Shown in pieces: positions 1-8,108 of a DNA stretch of 64,000 bases; position 1 is the stretch's first letter, and each line of letters begins with the position of its first letter. Both the position numbers and the translations under genes were made by a program. This DNA comes from JBCAXA01 sp038534295 (GTDB lineage: Bacteria > Pseudomonadota > Gammaproteobacteria > Steroidobacterales > Woeseiaceae): the NCBI GenBank assembly GCA_038534295.1, contig JBCAXA010000001.1:1240001-1304000 (forward strand). The letters are read 5' to 3'. The notes below the pieces were generated by a model. It was not told the DNA's origin, searched no databases, and saw only the letters and a program-made list of their open reading frames with translations.

Positions 1-1
1 T

Positions 2-424
2 GCGTTGGACGATATCGCACTGTCGGTGCTGGTCGCTGTGATCGGACATCGCCCTGATCGCGGTTGGCTGATTACCGATGGCGGCTGGATGGCGCTGTCG
101 CGCGATCGCGGCACGGCAGCGCAGAAAATCGACTACGGCTATGGACTGGTTGCCGACATACGGGGCGATGCGCTGCAACCGGACACCGTCGTCATCGATG
201 CCAATCAGGAACACGGCATCATCGCGCGGCGCGATGGCTCGGCGTTGAATCTCGAACGATATCCCGTCGGAACGCTGCTACGTGTATACCCGAACCATTC
301 GTGCGCGACTGCCGCGCAACACGACGAGTATCTGGTTGCCAGTGGCGACGACAGTGCAATTCAAGACAGGTGGCCGAGGATCGGCGGGTGGCGTCCGGTA
401 TCGGCATTAGACCAAGGTCTCTGA
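2..424 (+). CDS. D-threonine aldolase / D-serine dehydratase-like protein, C-terminal part (5' truncated by window edge)
   Basis: The open frame runs in from the left edge, so only the last ~140 residues are present. They match the C-terminal beta domain of the DSD1/D-threonine aldolase family (fold-type III PLP enzymes that cleave or dehydrate D-beta-hydroxy amino acids). Visible family marks are LSVLVAVIGHRP, ITDGGWMALSRDR, a QEHG segment and the PNHSC motif near residue 95, whose His and Cys bind the catalytic divalent metal in this family. The PLP-lysine barrel lies outside the window. It ends 150 bp before the convergent ligC and has no visible link to the aromatic pathway. Exact substrate (threonine, serine or 3-hydroxyaspartate type) cannot be told from this part. 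Confidence 0.8.
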   Translation, partial: ALDDIALSVLVAVIGHRPDRGWLITDGGWMALSRDRGTAAQKIDYGYGLVADIRGDALQPDTVVIDANQEHGIIARRDGSALNLERYPVGTLLRVYPNHSCATAAQHDEYLVASGDDSAIQDRWPRIGGWRPVSALDQGL

Positions 425-576
425 CGGCAGCCGCATTGGGCTCATGGTAAGAACCCGCTGTCCCTATTCGCTGCTTCGAAAAAATAGCCGAGCTGGGTCT
501 GTGCTAGGCGCTCGCCGATGGCACCAAGGTCGGCCGCGTGCAGCATACGCGCGATTCGCCTATCGCTACTATCGTG

Positions 577-1521
577 CTATTGGCGGAACTGTTGCTCAAC
601 GTCGTGCAACACCCGATAACAATCGAGCACCTGTCCAACCGATGAATTCGGTTCGCGACCCTCGGCGATCGCGGCAAAAAATTCCCGGTCCTGCAGCTCG
701 ATGCCATTCATCGACACCGCCACGTCGGAAACATCGATGGGTTTTTCGTAGCCGTCAACGAGATCGTCATAGCGTGCAATGTAGGTACCGTGGTCACAGA
801 TGTATCGAAAGAACGTGCCCAGAGGCCCGTCATTGTTGAACGACAGTGACAAGGTGCAGAGCTTGCCACTTTCGGTCGTCATCTGGATCGACATGTCCAT
901 GGCGATACCGAGCTCGGGATGGTGCGGTCCTTCCATACCACTGGCCTGAGCGATCTTCTCGCCGGCTTGATACTGAAACAGATCGACTGTGTGTGCGGCG
1001 TGGTGCCATAAAAGATGGTCCGTCCAGGAACGCGGCTCACCGGCTGCGTTAATATTCTTGCGTCGGAAGAAATACGTTTGCACGTCCATTTGTTGCACGT
1101 TGAGTTCACCGGCCCGAATTCGATTGTGAATCCATTGGTGCGACGGATTGAAGCGCCGCGTATGGCCGCACATCGCGACCAGTCCGGTCTCGCGCTGTTT
1201 CGCAACGACAGCCTTAGCGTCGGCAAGCGAATCGGCAAGTGGAATCTCGACCTCGACGTGCTTACCGGCATCGAGGCACTGAATGGCCTGCGCGGCGTGC
1301 ATTTGAGTCGGCGTACAAAGGATGACCGACTCAACGCCCGGTTGAGACAGCGCTTCATCGAGATCGGTCGTCGCATGTGCAATTCCATATTGCTGCGCAA
1401 TGGCCCGCGTTGCGTCGGGCTCACGACCCACCAGTGAGACGCACTCGACGCCGTCGATGTGCTTTATGCTGTCCAGGTGCTTTTTGCCGAAAGCACCAGC
1501 CCCCGCCAACGCGACTTTCAT
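577..1521 (-). CDS. ligC: 4-carboxy-2-hydroxymuconate-6-semialdehyde dehydrogenase LigC
   Basis: A 314-residue Gfo/Idh/MocA-family oxidoreductase. In the protocatechuate 4,5-cleavage pathway LigC oxidises the ring-cleavage product (as its cyclic hemiacetal) with NAD(P)+ to 2-pyrone-4,6-dicarboxylate in the cytoplasm. The N-terminal Rossmann motif GAGAFGKKHLD, the EIPLADS segment (in the position of the usual EKP), GHTRRFNPSHQ, YFFRRKNINA and SWTDHLLWHHAAHTVDLF are strongly reminiscent of characterised LigC, and the length fits. It is the last gene of the ligK-ligU-DUF1932-ligJ'-ligI-ligC operon. ATG start at 1521; 76 bp separate it from ligI. No damage is visible. Confidence 0.93.
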   Translation of the reverse strand: MKVALAGAGAFGKKHLDSIKHIDGVECVSLVGREPDATRAIAQQYGIAHATTDLDEALSQPGVESVILCTPTQMHAAQAIQCLDAGKHVEVEIPLADSLADAKAVVAKQRETGLVAMCGHTRRFNPSHQWIHNRIRAGELNVQQMDVQTYFFRRKNINAAGEPRSWTDHLLWHHAAHTVDLFQYQAGEKIAQASGMEGPHHPELGIAMDMSIQMTTESGKLCTLSLSFNNDGPLGTFFRYICDHGTYIARYDDLVDGYEKPIDVSDVAVSMNGIELQDREFFAAIAEGREPNSSVGQVLDCYRVLHDVEQQFRQ

Positions 1522-1597
1522 ACCGAGCTCCAGAGTTGTTCCATTGTTGAACGAGCGACGCAGCGTCGTCGCGGTTGACAGGTCACCGCGATACCGA

Positions 1598-2491
1598 CTA
1601 TCGGGTCAGATCGATTTCTTCAGACCAATATAGCCGCCGTGGATTATCGACGAGTAGCTTCTGCTGCTGCTCGGCGGTAACGGCGATCCTCGGTATGAAA
1701 TCCACCAATTTGCCGTCGTCGGGCATGTGCGACTTCATGTTGGGGTGCGGCCAGTCCGTGCCCCACAGCACGCGGTCAGGGAATTCCTCGACGACGCGTT
1801 TGGCAAACGGCACGACATCGTCGTAGCCTGGCGGCCCGGTCAACGACAGGCGCTCCGGGCAGGTCACTTTGCACCACGCGTCCGGCTTGGCGCGCAGCAG
1901 CTCGACAAAGCGCTCAAAGTCGGCACCTTGCGGGTCGCCGCTGACGTCGGGTCTACCCATATGGTCAACAACGATTGGCGTCGGCAGCGAGGCAAAAAAT
2001 TCGAAGCGCTGCGCAAGATCCTCGTGTTCGAAATAGACGACGATGTGCCAGCCAAGAGCGCTGAAACGCTCGGCGAGACGAAAGTACTCGGCATCCGGTT
2101 TTGGATCGACCAGACGTCGGACAAAATTGAAGCGCGCGCCGCGCACACCGGCAGCGTGCATAGCTCGAAGTTGCTCGTCCGAGACATCCGCCGAGACACT
2201 GGCGACACCGCGCGCAGCACCGTCCGACGACTCGAGGGCATCGCAGAGCGCTCGGTTATCGCTGCCATGACAGGTTGCCTGGACAATGACGTTGCGTTCG
2301 AAGCCCAAATAATCGCGCAACGCCCACAGGTCATCTTTGCTCGCATCACCCGGCGTGTATTTGCGTTCCGGTGCGTAGGGAAACTGTGTGCCGGGACCGA
2401 ATACGTGGCAATGCGCATCGACGGCGCCACGGGGTAACGTAAAAGTAGGCTTAGAAGGGTTCGGATGAAATACCAGCCAATCCTCGTCCAT
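1598..2491 (-). CDS. ligI: 2-pyrone-4,6-dicarboxylate hydrolase LigI
   Basis: An amidohydrolase-superfamily lactonase (297 residues) that opens 2-pyrone-4,6-dicarboxylate to 4-oxalomesaconate. The N-terminal DAHCHVFGP carries the HxH pair, followed by VIVQATCHG, GARFNFVRRL, VDHMGRP, KVTCPERLS and WGTDWPHPN with the catalytic Asp, all in the order expected for LigI. The open frame continues upstream to 2578, but the ATG at 2491 (MDEDWLVFHPNPSKP) gives the family's normal N terminus. The extra 29 codons overlap the ligJ remnant and look like fused debris. The gene follows the truncated ligJ by 26 bp, so it may now be expressed across that scar. Confidence 0.94.
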   Translation of the reverse strand: MDEDWLVFHPNPSKPTFTLPRGAVDAHCHVFGPGTQFPYAPERKYTPGDASKDDLWALRDYLGFERNVIVQATCHGSDNRALCDALESSDGAARGVASVSADVSDEQLRAMHAAGVRGARFNFVRRLVDPKPDAEYFRLAERFSALGWHIVVYFEHEDLAQRFEFFASLPTPIVVDHMGRPDVSGDPQGADFERFVELLRAKPDAWCKVTCPERLSLTGPPGYDDVVPFAKRVVEEFPDRVLWGTDWPHPNMKSHMPDDGKLVDFIPRIAVTAEQQQKLLVDNPRRLYWSEEIDLTR

Positions 2492-2517
2492 CCGGAACCG
2501 TGCCTCACTCACCGATC

Positions 2518-2754
2518 TTACGCCTTGAAGGTCCGCATCGAGGGCCAGTTGGAGAAAACTGAAAGATAGCTGCCACATTCACGCAGCAAACGAAGCTCGG
2601 TTTGTTCGAAGCGGTCGAGGGATCCGCCGTTGGTGATCGCCGCTAGCGGCGGCGGCGCGGGCAGATCTTCCTGTCGAGCAAGCTGTTCTTTCGGGTCAAC
2701 TTGACGTCCATCGGGCGCCGTCGTGCAATGACCGTGGCAATCAATGATGAGCAT
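2518..2754 (-). pseudogene. ligJ: 4-oxalomesaconate hydratase LigJ, N-terminal remnant
   Basis: From the ATG at 2754 the product begins MLIIDCHGHCTTAPDG, the metal-binding HxH N terminus of LigJ (4-oxalomesaconate hydratase, amidohydrolase superfamily). LigJ-like sequence continues through TELRLLRECGSYLSVFS, which corresponds to the ERGxDLTIFS segment. Normal LigJ is about 340 residues. Here homology stops at about residue 65, followed by a short unrelated tail (NWPSMRTFKA) and a stop at 2518. The rest of the barrel and its catalytic residues are absent. The start overlaps the upstream DUF1932 gene by 14 bp as in an intact operon, so this looks like an internal deletion, either genuine or an assembly error. 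A longer start at 2784 is possible but less typical. Confidence 0.85.
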
Positions 2755-3655
2755 CCGGCGTTTCCTTCGAGCCTGCTTCGTCACCGGTTGCTGCGAGCAT
2801 TCGATCGAGCAGCGCTGACAGCGTCAATTCGTCGACCGCTTCCACAAGCGCGGCAGTCAAGGATTGACGCTCAGCGCAGGCCACGCTCATCAGCGGCTCG
2901 ACCTCGGCATCCTGAAGCGTGGCGGCGACTTCGCGCATCTCTTCCGCGCGGCGCTTGCCGTGAGCGAGTGATCGCTCGATCAAATAGCGTGCATGCTCGC
3001 CCCAATCGACGCCCGGGAGTAAGTTTTGCAGCGAATCGATGACCGTTGATTCGACGCCGTAGTAGCGAGCAGCCAGCAGCGCTTCGGTAACCAAGGCTTC
3101 CATACCTTTGATACAAACGCTGCGACACATCTTTGCCGCTGATACCTTCCCCAGCTCGTTCGAGAAAACGGTCAAACCGCTAAAACCGAGTTGTTCGGCG
3201 AGCGCGGCGAACGCTGCAGCGTGCGGGCCACCAATCAGAATGGGTGCACCGACACCAAGCGGTTGGATCGGCGCCATGACGGCCGCCTCGACGTAGTTTG
3301 CGCGGGCTTGCTCGACGTTCGCCGCCGTTTGACGTTTTGTAGCTGGCGATACGGAGTTGAGGTCGAGAAACCAGGTGCCGGTCGCTAGCACGCCAAGCAC
3401 AGATTGCGCTGCTGGTGCACTCTGCTCAGCCGTGACCGCGGATATCACCAACTGGCACTCTCTGGCCGCATCATGTGCTGTCGCGCAGACCGCAACTTCG
3501 GGCTGGTCCTGTGCCGCTTGGGACGGAGGACTGTTGCCGGTGTCAAACTGTGTGTCGAACGCGGTTAAGCGCACGTTGGCTTCAGCTAACTGCGCCGCTA
3601 GCATCTGGCCGACTTCGCCGAACCCCAACAAGCAGACTGTTTGAACCTCGGTCAT
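2741..3655 (-). CDS. NAD(P)-binding DUF1932 dehydrogenase (6-phosphogluconate dehydrogenase-like)
   Basis: A 304-residue protein with an N-terminal Rossmann domain (LLGFGEVGQMLA at residues 9-20) and a C-terminal helical DUF1932-type domain (around AAKMCRSVCIKGMEALVTEA). It belongs to the 3-hydroxyisobutyrate/6-phosphogluconate dehydrogenase superfamily. Relatives are often found beside lig or gal genes of meta-cleavage pathways, but a defined reaction is not known to me. The ATG overlaps the ligU stop by 4 bp (ATGA), and its 3' end overlaps the ligJ remnant, so it is co-translated with pathway enzymes. It probably reduces or oxidises a side intermediate of 4-oxalomesaconate metabolism; this is inference from context. 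Confidence 0.8.
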   Translation of the reverse strand: MTEVQTVCLLGFGEVGQMLAAQLAEANVRLTAFDTQFDTGNSPPSQAAQDQPEVAVCATAHDAARECQLVISAVTAEQSAPAAQSVLGVLATGTWFLDLNSVSPATKRQTAANVEQARANYVEAAVMAPIQPLGVGAPILIGGPHAAAFAALAEQLGFSGLTVFSNELGKVSAAKMCRSVCIKGMEALVTEALLAARYYGVESTVIDSLQNLLPGVDWGEHARYLIERSLAHGKRRAEEMREVAATLQDAEVEPLMSVACAERQSLTAALVEAVDELTLSALLDRMLAATGDEAGSKETPDAHH

Positions 3656-4737
3656 GCCAAGGCACTCCGTGTTTCCGGCACGAACACCTGGCCTGCCATG
3701 AGCTTGCGAGCAGTTCTGAGCAATGCCGAACGGCGCACACTAATGGGCGATGTCGCAAGATTGACATCGACATCGACGGTGAGCTGACCGGTAGGATGCT
3801 CGATCGGCGTAACGGTGTCGGTATCGCTGCCGGCATAGAAACTGGTGGCAACGCTGCCGGGAATTTTGCACGCCGTTGCGATGCTTACGGCACCCAGCAC
3901 GCCGATCGACTGATGGATTCGATGCGGGATGAAGGTCCGGGTTGCGATTACCCCGCCTCTTTCAGGTGGCCCGATGAGGCTTATTTTTGGAACGGTCCTG
4001 TCCCTGACGTCGCCTAAATTCATCCGCTTGCCCGCCTGCAGTCGAATGAGCTCGACGCGCTCTTTGAGCTTGCTATCAGCTTCAAGCTCCGCTGGCGTTT
4101 CGTGACCGGACTTGCCGACGTCCGGTGCACGCACCAGAACGACTGGCATACCGTTGTCTATACAGGTAACCGCGATGCCGTCTATAACCTCGGACACTTG
4201 GCCGGTCGGTAACAACGCGCCGCAGGTGGAGCCGGCCACATCTGCGAAATCGATCAGCACCGGCGCCGCCGTGCCGGGCACCCCGTCGATTCGAGCTACC
4301 CCGTCGTACGTCACTGCACCGCCCGGCGTTTGTACCGTGGCGATGGCAATCCCATTGGAATTGAGCATACGGATGCGAACGGACGTCTCAGGATCTGCCG
4401 CTGCCACCAGGCCATTCTCGATGGCGAACGGGCCCACACCGGCGAGGATATTGCCGCAGTTCTGGCCATCGCTGGCTAGCGCTTCATCGATGCCAACCTG
4501 CAGAAAGAGATAATCAATGTCCGCTGCGTCGTCCGACGATCGTGAAACAATGGCGACCTTGCTGGTGAGCGGATGTGCGCCGCCCATGCCGTCGATCTGC
4601 CGCGGGTCAGGTGTACCCATCGCGGCGAGCAACAAGCGGTCGCGCTCGTCGGTGTCAGTCGGTAAGTCGTTGCGCAGAAAATAAAGCCCTTTCGACGTTC
4701 CTCCGCGCATGAAGAAAGCCGGTACCGCGCGCTGCAT
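3652..4737 (-). CDS. ligU: 4-oxalomesaconate tautomerase (PrpF family, LigU/GalD-like)
   Basis: A 361-residue PrpF-family isomerase. LigU/GalD proteins tautomerise or isomerise 4-oxalomesaconate so that the hydratase can act. Family marks visible are the N-terminal PAFFMRGGTSKGLYF, the DPRQIDGMGGAHPLTSKVAIV segment, QNCGNILAGVGPFAIENGL, and the later RTFIPHRIHQSIGVLGAVSIATA. Length is normal. It lies 2 bp after the ligK stop and overlaps the next gene by 4 bp. Methylcitrate-pathway PrpF (aconitate isomerase) is the main alternative within the family, but the lig operon makes the aromatic role far more likely. Confidence 0.9.
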   Translation of the reverse strand: MQRAVPAFFMRGGTSKGLYFLRNDLPTDTDERDRLLLAAMGTPDPRQIDGMGGAHPLTSKVAIVSRSSDDAADIDYLFLQVGIDEALASDGQNCGNILAGVGPFAIENGLVAAADPETSVRIRMLNSNGIAIATVQTPGGAVTYDGVARIDGVPGTAAPVLIDFADVAGSTCGALLPTGQVSEVIDGIAVTCIDNGMPVVLVRAPDVGKSGHETPAELEADSKLKERVELIRLQAGKRMNLGDVRDRTVPKISLIGPPERGGVIATRTFIPHRIHQSIGVLGAVSIATACKIPGSVATSFYAGSDTDTVTPIEHPTGQLTVDVDVNLATSPISVRRSALLRTARKLMAGQVFVPETRSALA

Positions 4738-4739
4738 AG

Positions 4740-5429
4740 CTAGTCGTCCTGCTCGCTATCGACATAGCGCAGGCCTCTTTGCGCGAGTCGCTCACGCATA
4801 TTGTAAACATCAAGACCCAACTCGCCCGCCTCGAATCGCGCCCGCTTTTGCTCTTCGTTGGCAACTCGCTGCCGAGCCTTTTCAACAACATCGGGCGCGT
4901 GGCGTTTGGCGACTACGACAACACCGTCGTCATCGGCAACGACGACGTCGCCGGGAATGACCGTTTGTCCCGCGCACACGATAGTTGTATTGACGTTGGC
5001 AACGGTCTCTTTCACGGTGCCCTGCGCGAACACCGATCGCGACCAAACCGGAAATCGCATTTCAGTCAGCGTGGCAATATCCCTCACGCCAGCGTCGATA
5101 ACGAGGCCTTTGACGCCGCGCGCCTTAAGAGACGTAGCCAGAAGGTCGCCGAAGTACCCGTCGTGACATTCGCTCGTCGGCGTAACAACCAGTACGTCGC
5201 CGGGTTGGCATTGTTCGACGGCAACGTGAATCATCCAATTGTCGCCGGGCGCCACTTCGCATGTGACGGCGGTACCGGCAATCGAAACAGGCCTGAAAAT
5301 CGGTCGTATGCGCGCCGCCAAGAGGCCGGTTCGCCCCTGCGCCTCGTGCGTCGTGGCGACGCCGAGGCGCGCGAATTCATCGGCCAAAGGCTGCGCCGTA
5401 CGATCAACTTGAGTAACGACAACCGGCAT
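4740..5429 (-). CDS. ligK: 4-carboxy-4-hydroxy-2-oxoadipate aldolase LigK (RraA-like fold)
   Basis: A 229-residue RraA/dimethylmenaquinone-methyltransferase-fold aldolase. It cleaves 4-carboxy-4-hydroxy-2-oxoadipate to pyruvate and oxaloacetate, the last step of 4,5-cleavage, and related enzymes also decarboxylate oxaloacetate. Motifs include the early GVATTHEAQGRTGLL, the GDNWMIHVAVEQCQPGDVLVV stretch, HDGYFGDLLATSLKARGVKGLVIDAGVRD (the RD pair of the metal/substrate site) and PGDVVVADDDGVVVV. It is the first gene of the minus-strand lig operon. The 218 bp upstream, to the end of the alkylsulfatase gene, must hold the promoter; I see no clear operator there. Confidence 0.92.
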   Translation of the reverse strand: MPVVVTQVDRTAQPLADEFARLGVATTHEAQGRTGLLAARIRPIFRPVSIAGTAVTCEVAPGDNWMIHVAVEQCQPGDVLVVTPTSECHDGYFGDLLATSLKARGVKGLVIDAGVRDIATLTEMRFPVWSRSVFAQGTVKETVANVNTTIVCAGQTVIPGDVVVADDDGVVVVAKRHAPDVVEKARQRVANEEQKRARFEAGELGLDVYNMRERLAQRGLRYVDSEQDD

Positions 5430-5647
5430 ACGTGTTTCGCTATATTATGGTTTTGGCTGCTTACGCAATAATCGCCGGTTTTGCTGGATTTTTGCGGGCT
5501 GATTCGATATAGAAGGTGTTAATTATTCCTATTGCGCAGCAATACCCAGGGTACATAGGTCGCGGCCAATCGTGGCTTCGGCGGTAGCGATCCTGACCGT
5601 CCACGCGGTAGCGAGCTGAGCCCGCGCAACCAATTGCTCGAAAGACA

Positions 5648-7030
5648 TCACTCGATCGTCTGAGCTTCCTTCCGCAGCTCCTGCGCAACGGTCAAATAAT
5701 AATTGCGGCCGATCGCGGTCACCAGATTGCGACCTAGTAACTCCAGCGCATCGGCTTTCGTCAGCATGGCTTCGCGCTGGTGCTGGCTGACCGCGAGCAG
5801 GTAATCGCACAGTTCCGCCGCCCATTGGGGGTCGTGATTTTCGAGAGCGGTCGCGGCCTGGGCGAGCACCCGGTCGGCACCGCCGGCCAGCTCGATGACC
5901 CGCCGCGCATGTTCGGCAGTTGAATGGCGTTGCAAGTTGGTGGGATTGCCGTCAAACCATCCGAGGTAGCCGGTGAAAATCGCGCGTATCGCCCACTGCG
6001 GATTACCGTAGTACGGTTGGAGATAAGGATGACTCGCCAAATGCTCGGGCAGCTTCACATAGGCAACCAACTCATCCGGAGTGAGGCCTTTGTTGATGCC
6101 TTCGATGGTCTTGTCGAAGACATACACAATGCCGTCGCGGTACGTGCTCAGAACGTCGGCGACTTCGTTGGTGCCGGAGATCGCTCGCGTATGCCCCGGT
6201 ACCAAAAACTCCGGTGCCTCGCTCAGCATCATATCGACGGCCCTGGCCCAGGCCCGGATATCGCGGTAAGGCGTGCCACGTATCGCGTACAAATTGGGCC
6301 ATGACTTGTAGAGGTTATCGCCGCTGAACACGACCTTTTCGGCCGGGAACCAGACATAGAGCTGATCGGCGGTTTCTCCCGGCGCCGCGACGAGATCTAA
6401 GGTAAGACCGGCAACCTCAATGGTCGTACGGGGCTTTTCGGCAAAGCGGTTTGGCACAATGCGTTGCCGATCGAACTGCAAAATACTGCGTTTCGCCGGC
6501 GGCCGGACGGCGGGGGCGATACCATTGTTGATGCGCTGGTCCATCGGCAACAGGAAACCGCCCTGCCGCCGACCGCGAACCGCGTCGTAGGTAATGCCAG
6601 CCTCCCGGAAAGCGCGTCCTTCGGCGCCGAAATTTGGGCGCGCCCACACCTCGGGTTCGTTGTTGCCTTCGATCAGAGCGGGAGCGCCGCCGGTATGATC
6701 CACGTGACCGTGCGTGAAAATGATGGCTTGGATCGGCAGCTCGGATCGCTTGCGAAACTCGGCTAGTGCCTGTGCTGTGTAAACGGGAAGGATTCCGCCA
6801 TCGATAACAATGACGCCGTCGTCGCCGACAATAAAACTGATAGTCGAGACGCCGTAGCCCGTCGCAACGAAAACACGGTCGGTTATTTGCGTAAGATCGG
6901 GCTCGAGCTCGGCATTGAGCGCGGTGAGTCGACGCTCAGCATCGGTTATATCGGCTTGGGCGCAGGCGCCGGTGCACATTGCTACCAATACCAATGAAGC
7001 TATTGAGCAATCGCGAATAGATTGCACCAC
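5648..7030 (-). CDS. Metallo-beta-lactamase-fold alkyl/aryl sulfatase-like hydrolase, exported
   Basis: About 460 residues. An N-terminal signal peptide (hydrophobic stretch ending near ACA-Q at residue 24) predicts export. The MBL domain carries THGHVDH at residues 106-112, the HxHxDH zinc motif, with later metal-ligand regions in the PGET and SGDNLYKSWPN segments and PGHTRAISG. The C-terminal half (TPDELVAYVKLPEHLASHPYLQ onward) resembles the dimerisation domain of class III alkylsulfatases such as SdsA. The SCP2-like third domain of those ~650-residue enzymes seems to be missing. The likely reaction is hydrolysis of a sulfate ester; the substrate is unknown. A GTG at 7030 is preferred over the upstream TTG because GGGGGAG lies 6 bp before it. 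Divergent from the next SDR. Confidence 0.82.
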   Translation of the reverse strand: MVQSIRDCSIASLVLVAMCTGACAQADITDAERRLTALNAELEPDLTQITDRVFVATGYGVSTISFIVGDDGVIVIDGGILPVYTAQALAEFRKRSELPIQAIIFTHGHVDHTGGAPALIEGNNEPEVWARPNFGAEGRAFREAGITYDAVRGRRQGGFLLPMDQRINNGIAPAVRPPAKRSILQFDRQRIVPNRFAEKPRTTIEVAGLTLDLVAAPGETADQLYVWFPAEKVVFSGDNLYKSWPNLYAIRGTPYRDIRAWARAVDMMLSEAPEFLVPGHTRAISGTNEVADVLSTYRDGIVYVFDKTIEGINKGLTPDELVAYVKLPEHLASHPYLQPYYGNPQWAIRAIFTGYLGWFDGNPTNLQRHSTAEHARRVIELAGGADRVLAQAATALENHDPQWAAELCDYLLAVSQHQREAMLTKADALELLGRNLVTAIGRNYYLTVAQELRKEAQTIE

Positions 7031-7241
7031 AACGATCTCCCCCAACCGACCACCGTGAGACCATTGATTTTGTGACGCTATCGCAGCTGGCGCCAGCGAC
7101 AGATCGAGTGTTTCGTTTAGCTAGGGCTATTGCCCGACAAGCCGGGAAGTAGACATCGGCGATCTCGACGGTGTCCACACACCGCAGCTCCCGCCGTGTC
7201 GGCGCGGTAAAATATTCGACAGTTTCTCAAGGAAAAAAACA

Positions 7242-8072
7242 ATGGCGATTAATGTCGATTTCGCAGGAAAAGCTATCGTCGTCGTCGGCGGTACGTCAGG
7301 GATCAATCGCGGCATCGCGGAAGCGTTCGCCTCGCACGGAGCCAATGTTGCCGTCGCGAGCCGTAGTCAGGAAAAGGTGGATGACACTGTTGCGGCGCTG
7401 ACGGCCGCCGGTGCCGGTATGGCACTTGGCGCCGCGTTCGATGTTCGTGATCCGGAGGCGGTTGCCGCGGGCCTTGCAAGCTTCCATGAAGCGCTGGGCG
7501 ACATCGACATTGTCGTATCCGGCGCCGCCGGCAACTTTCCGGCATTGGCGTCGGAGATGTCCGTCAACGCCTTCAAATCCGTCGTCGATATCGACCTCAT
7601 GGGCACGATCCACGTGATGAAGGCCGTGTACCCACTGCTGAAACGGCCCGGTGCGTGTGTCATCAACATTTCGGCGCCGCAAGCCTACCTGCCGTACGAC
7701 GGCCAAGCCCACGTCTGCGCCGCCAAAGCCGGCGTCGATCAAATTACCCGTACGCTGGCGCTCGAATGGGGCATGGAAGGCATCCGGCTGAACTCGGTCG
7801 TGCCCGGCGCCATTGACGACACCGAGGGTATGCGGCGACTGACGACGTCGCCTAAAGCGCTGCACGCGCTCGTCGACCAGACGCCGTTGCAACGCGTTGG
7901 CTACAAGCAGGACGTTGCCAACATGTGCATGTTCCTGGCATCGGATCTCGCAAGCTTCGTCACTGGCCAGGTGATCGATGTCGACGGCGGCTTTTACCTA
8001 CGCGGTTCGGGCATGATGGGCAAAATGTTGGGCGACATGCTGCGTGCGGCGAAGGCGCAAAAAGAACAGTAA
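7242..8072 (+). CDS. Short-chain dehydrogenase/reductase, 2,4-dienoyl-CoA reductase-like
   Basis: A 276-residue classical SDR with a TGxxxGxG-type cofactor site (VVGGTSGINRGIAEAF, residues 12-27), the NAG-equivalent SGAAGNF, catalytic Ser in NISAPQAY, and an active-site Lys in AHVCAAKAGVDQ. The usual YxxxK tyrosine is replaced (VCAAK), as in the DECR/peroxisomal 2,4-dienoyl-CoA reductase branch, which suggests enoyl or dienoyl-CoA reduction rather than simple alcohol oxidation. ATG at 7242 follows AAGGAA by 7 bp. It is convergent with the MDR reductase and divergent from the MBL sulfatase, so it is probably monocistronic. Confidence 0.82.
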   Translation: MAINVDFAGKAIVVVGGTSGINRGIAEAFASHGANVAVASRSQEKVDDTVAALTAAGAGMALGAAFDVRDPEAVAAGLASFHEALGDIDIVVSGAAGNFPALASEMSVNAFKSVVDIDLMGTIHVMKAVYPLLKRPGACVINISAPQAYLPYDGQAHVCAAKAGVDQITRTLALEWGMEGIRLNSVVPGAIDDTEGMRRLTTSPKALHALVDQTPLQRVGYKQDVANMCMFLASDLASFVTGQVIDVDGGFYLRGSGMMGKMLGDMLRAAKAQKEQ

Positions 8073-8108
8073 GTACGCCGCTGCACCCGCGAGTCGCTAA
8101 TCTTGCAA

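Noticed and set aside
1727..2437. Long plus-strand open frame opposite ligI (236 codons)
   Set aside because: It is the antisense shadow of a well-recognised gene in GC-rich DNA; its translation has no family features.
4779..5471. Plus-strand frame of 230 codons opposite ligK
   Set aside because: Antisense shadow; no recognisable motif and no ribosome-binding site.
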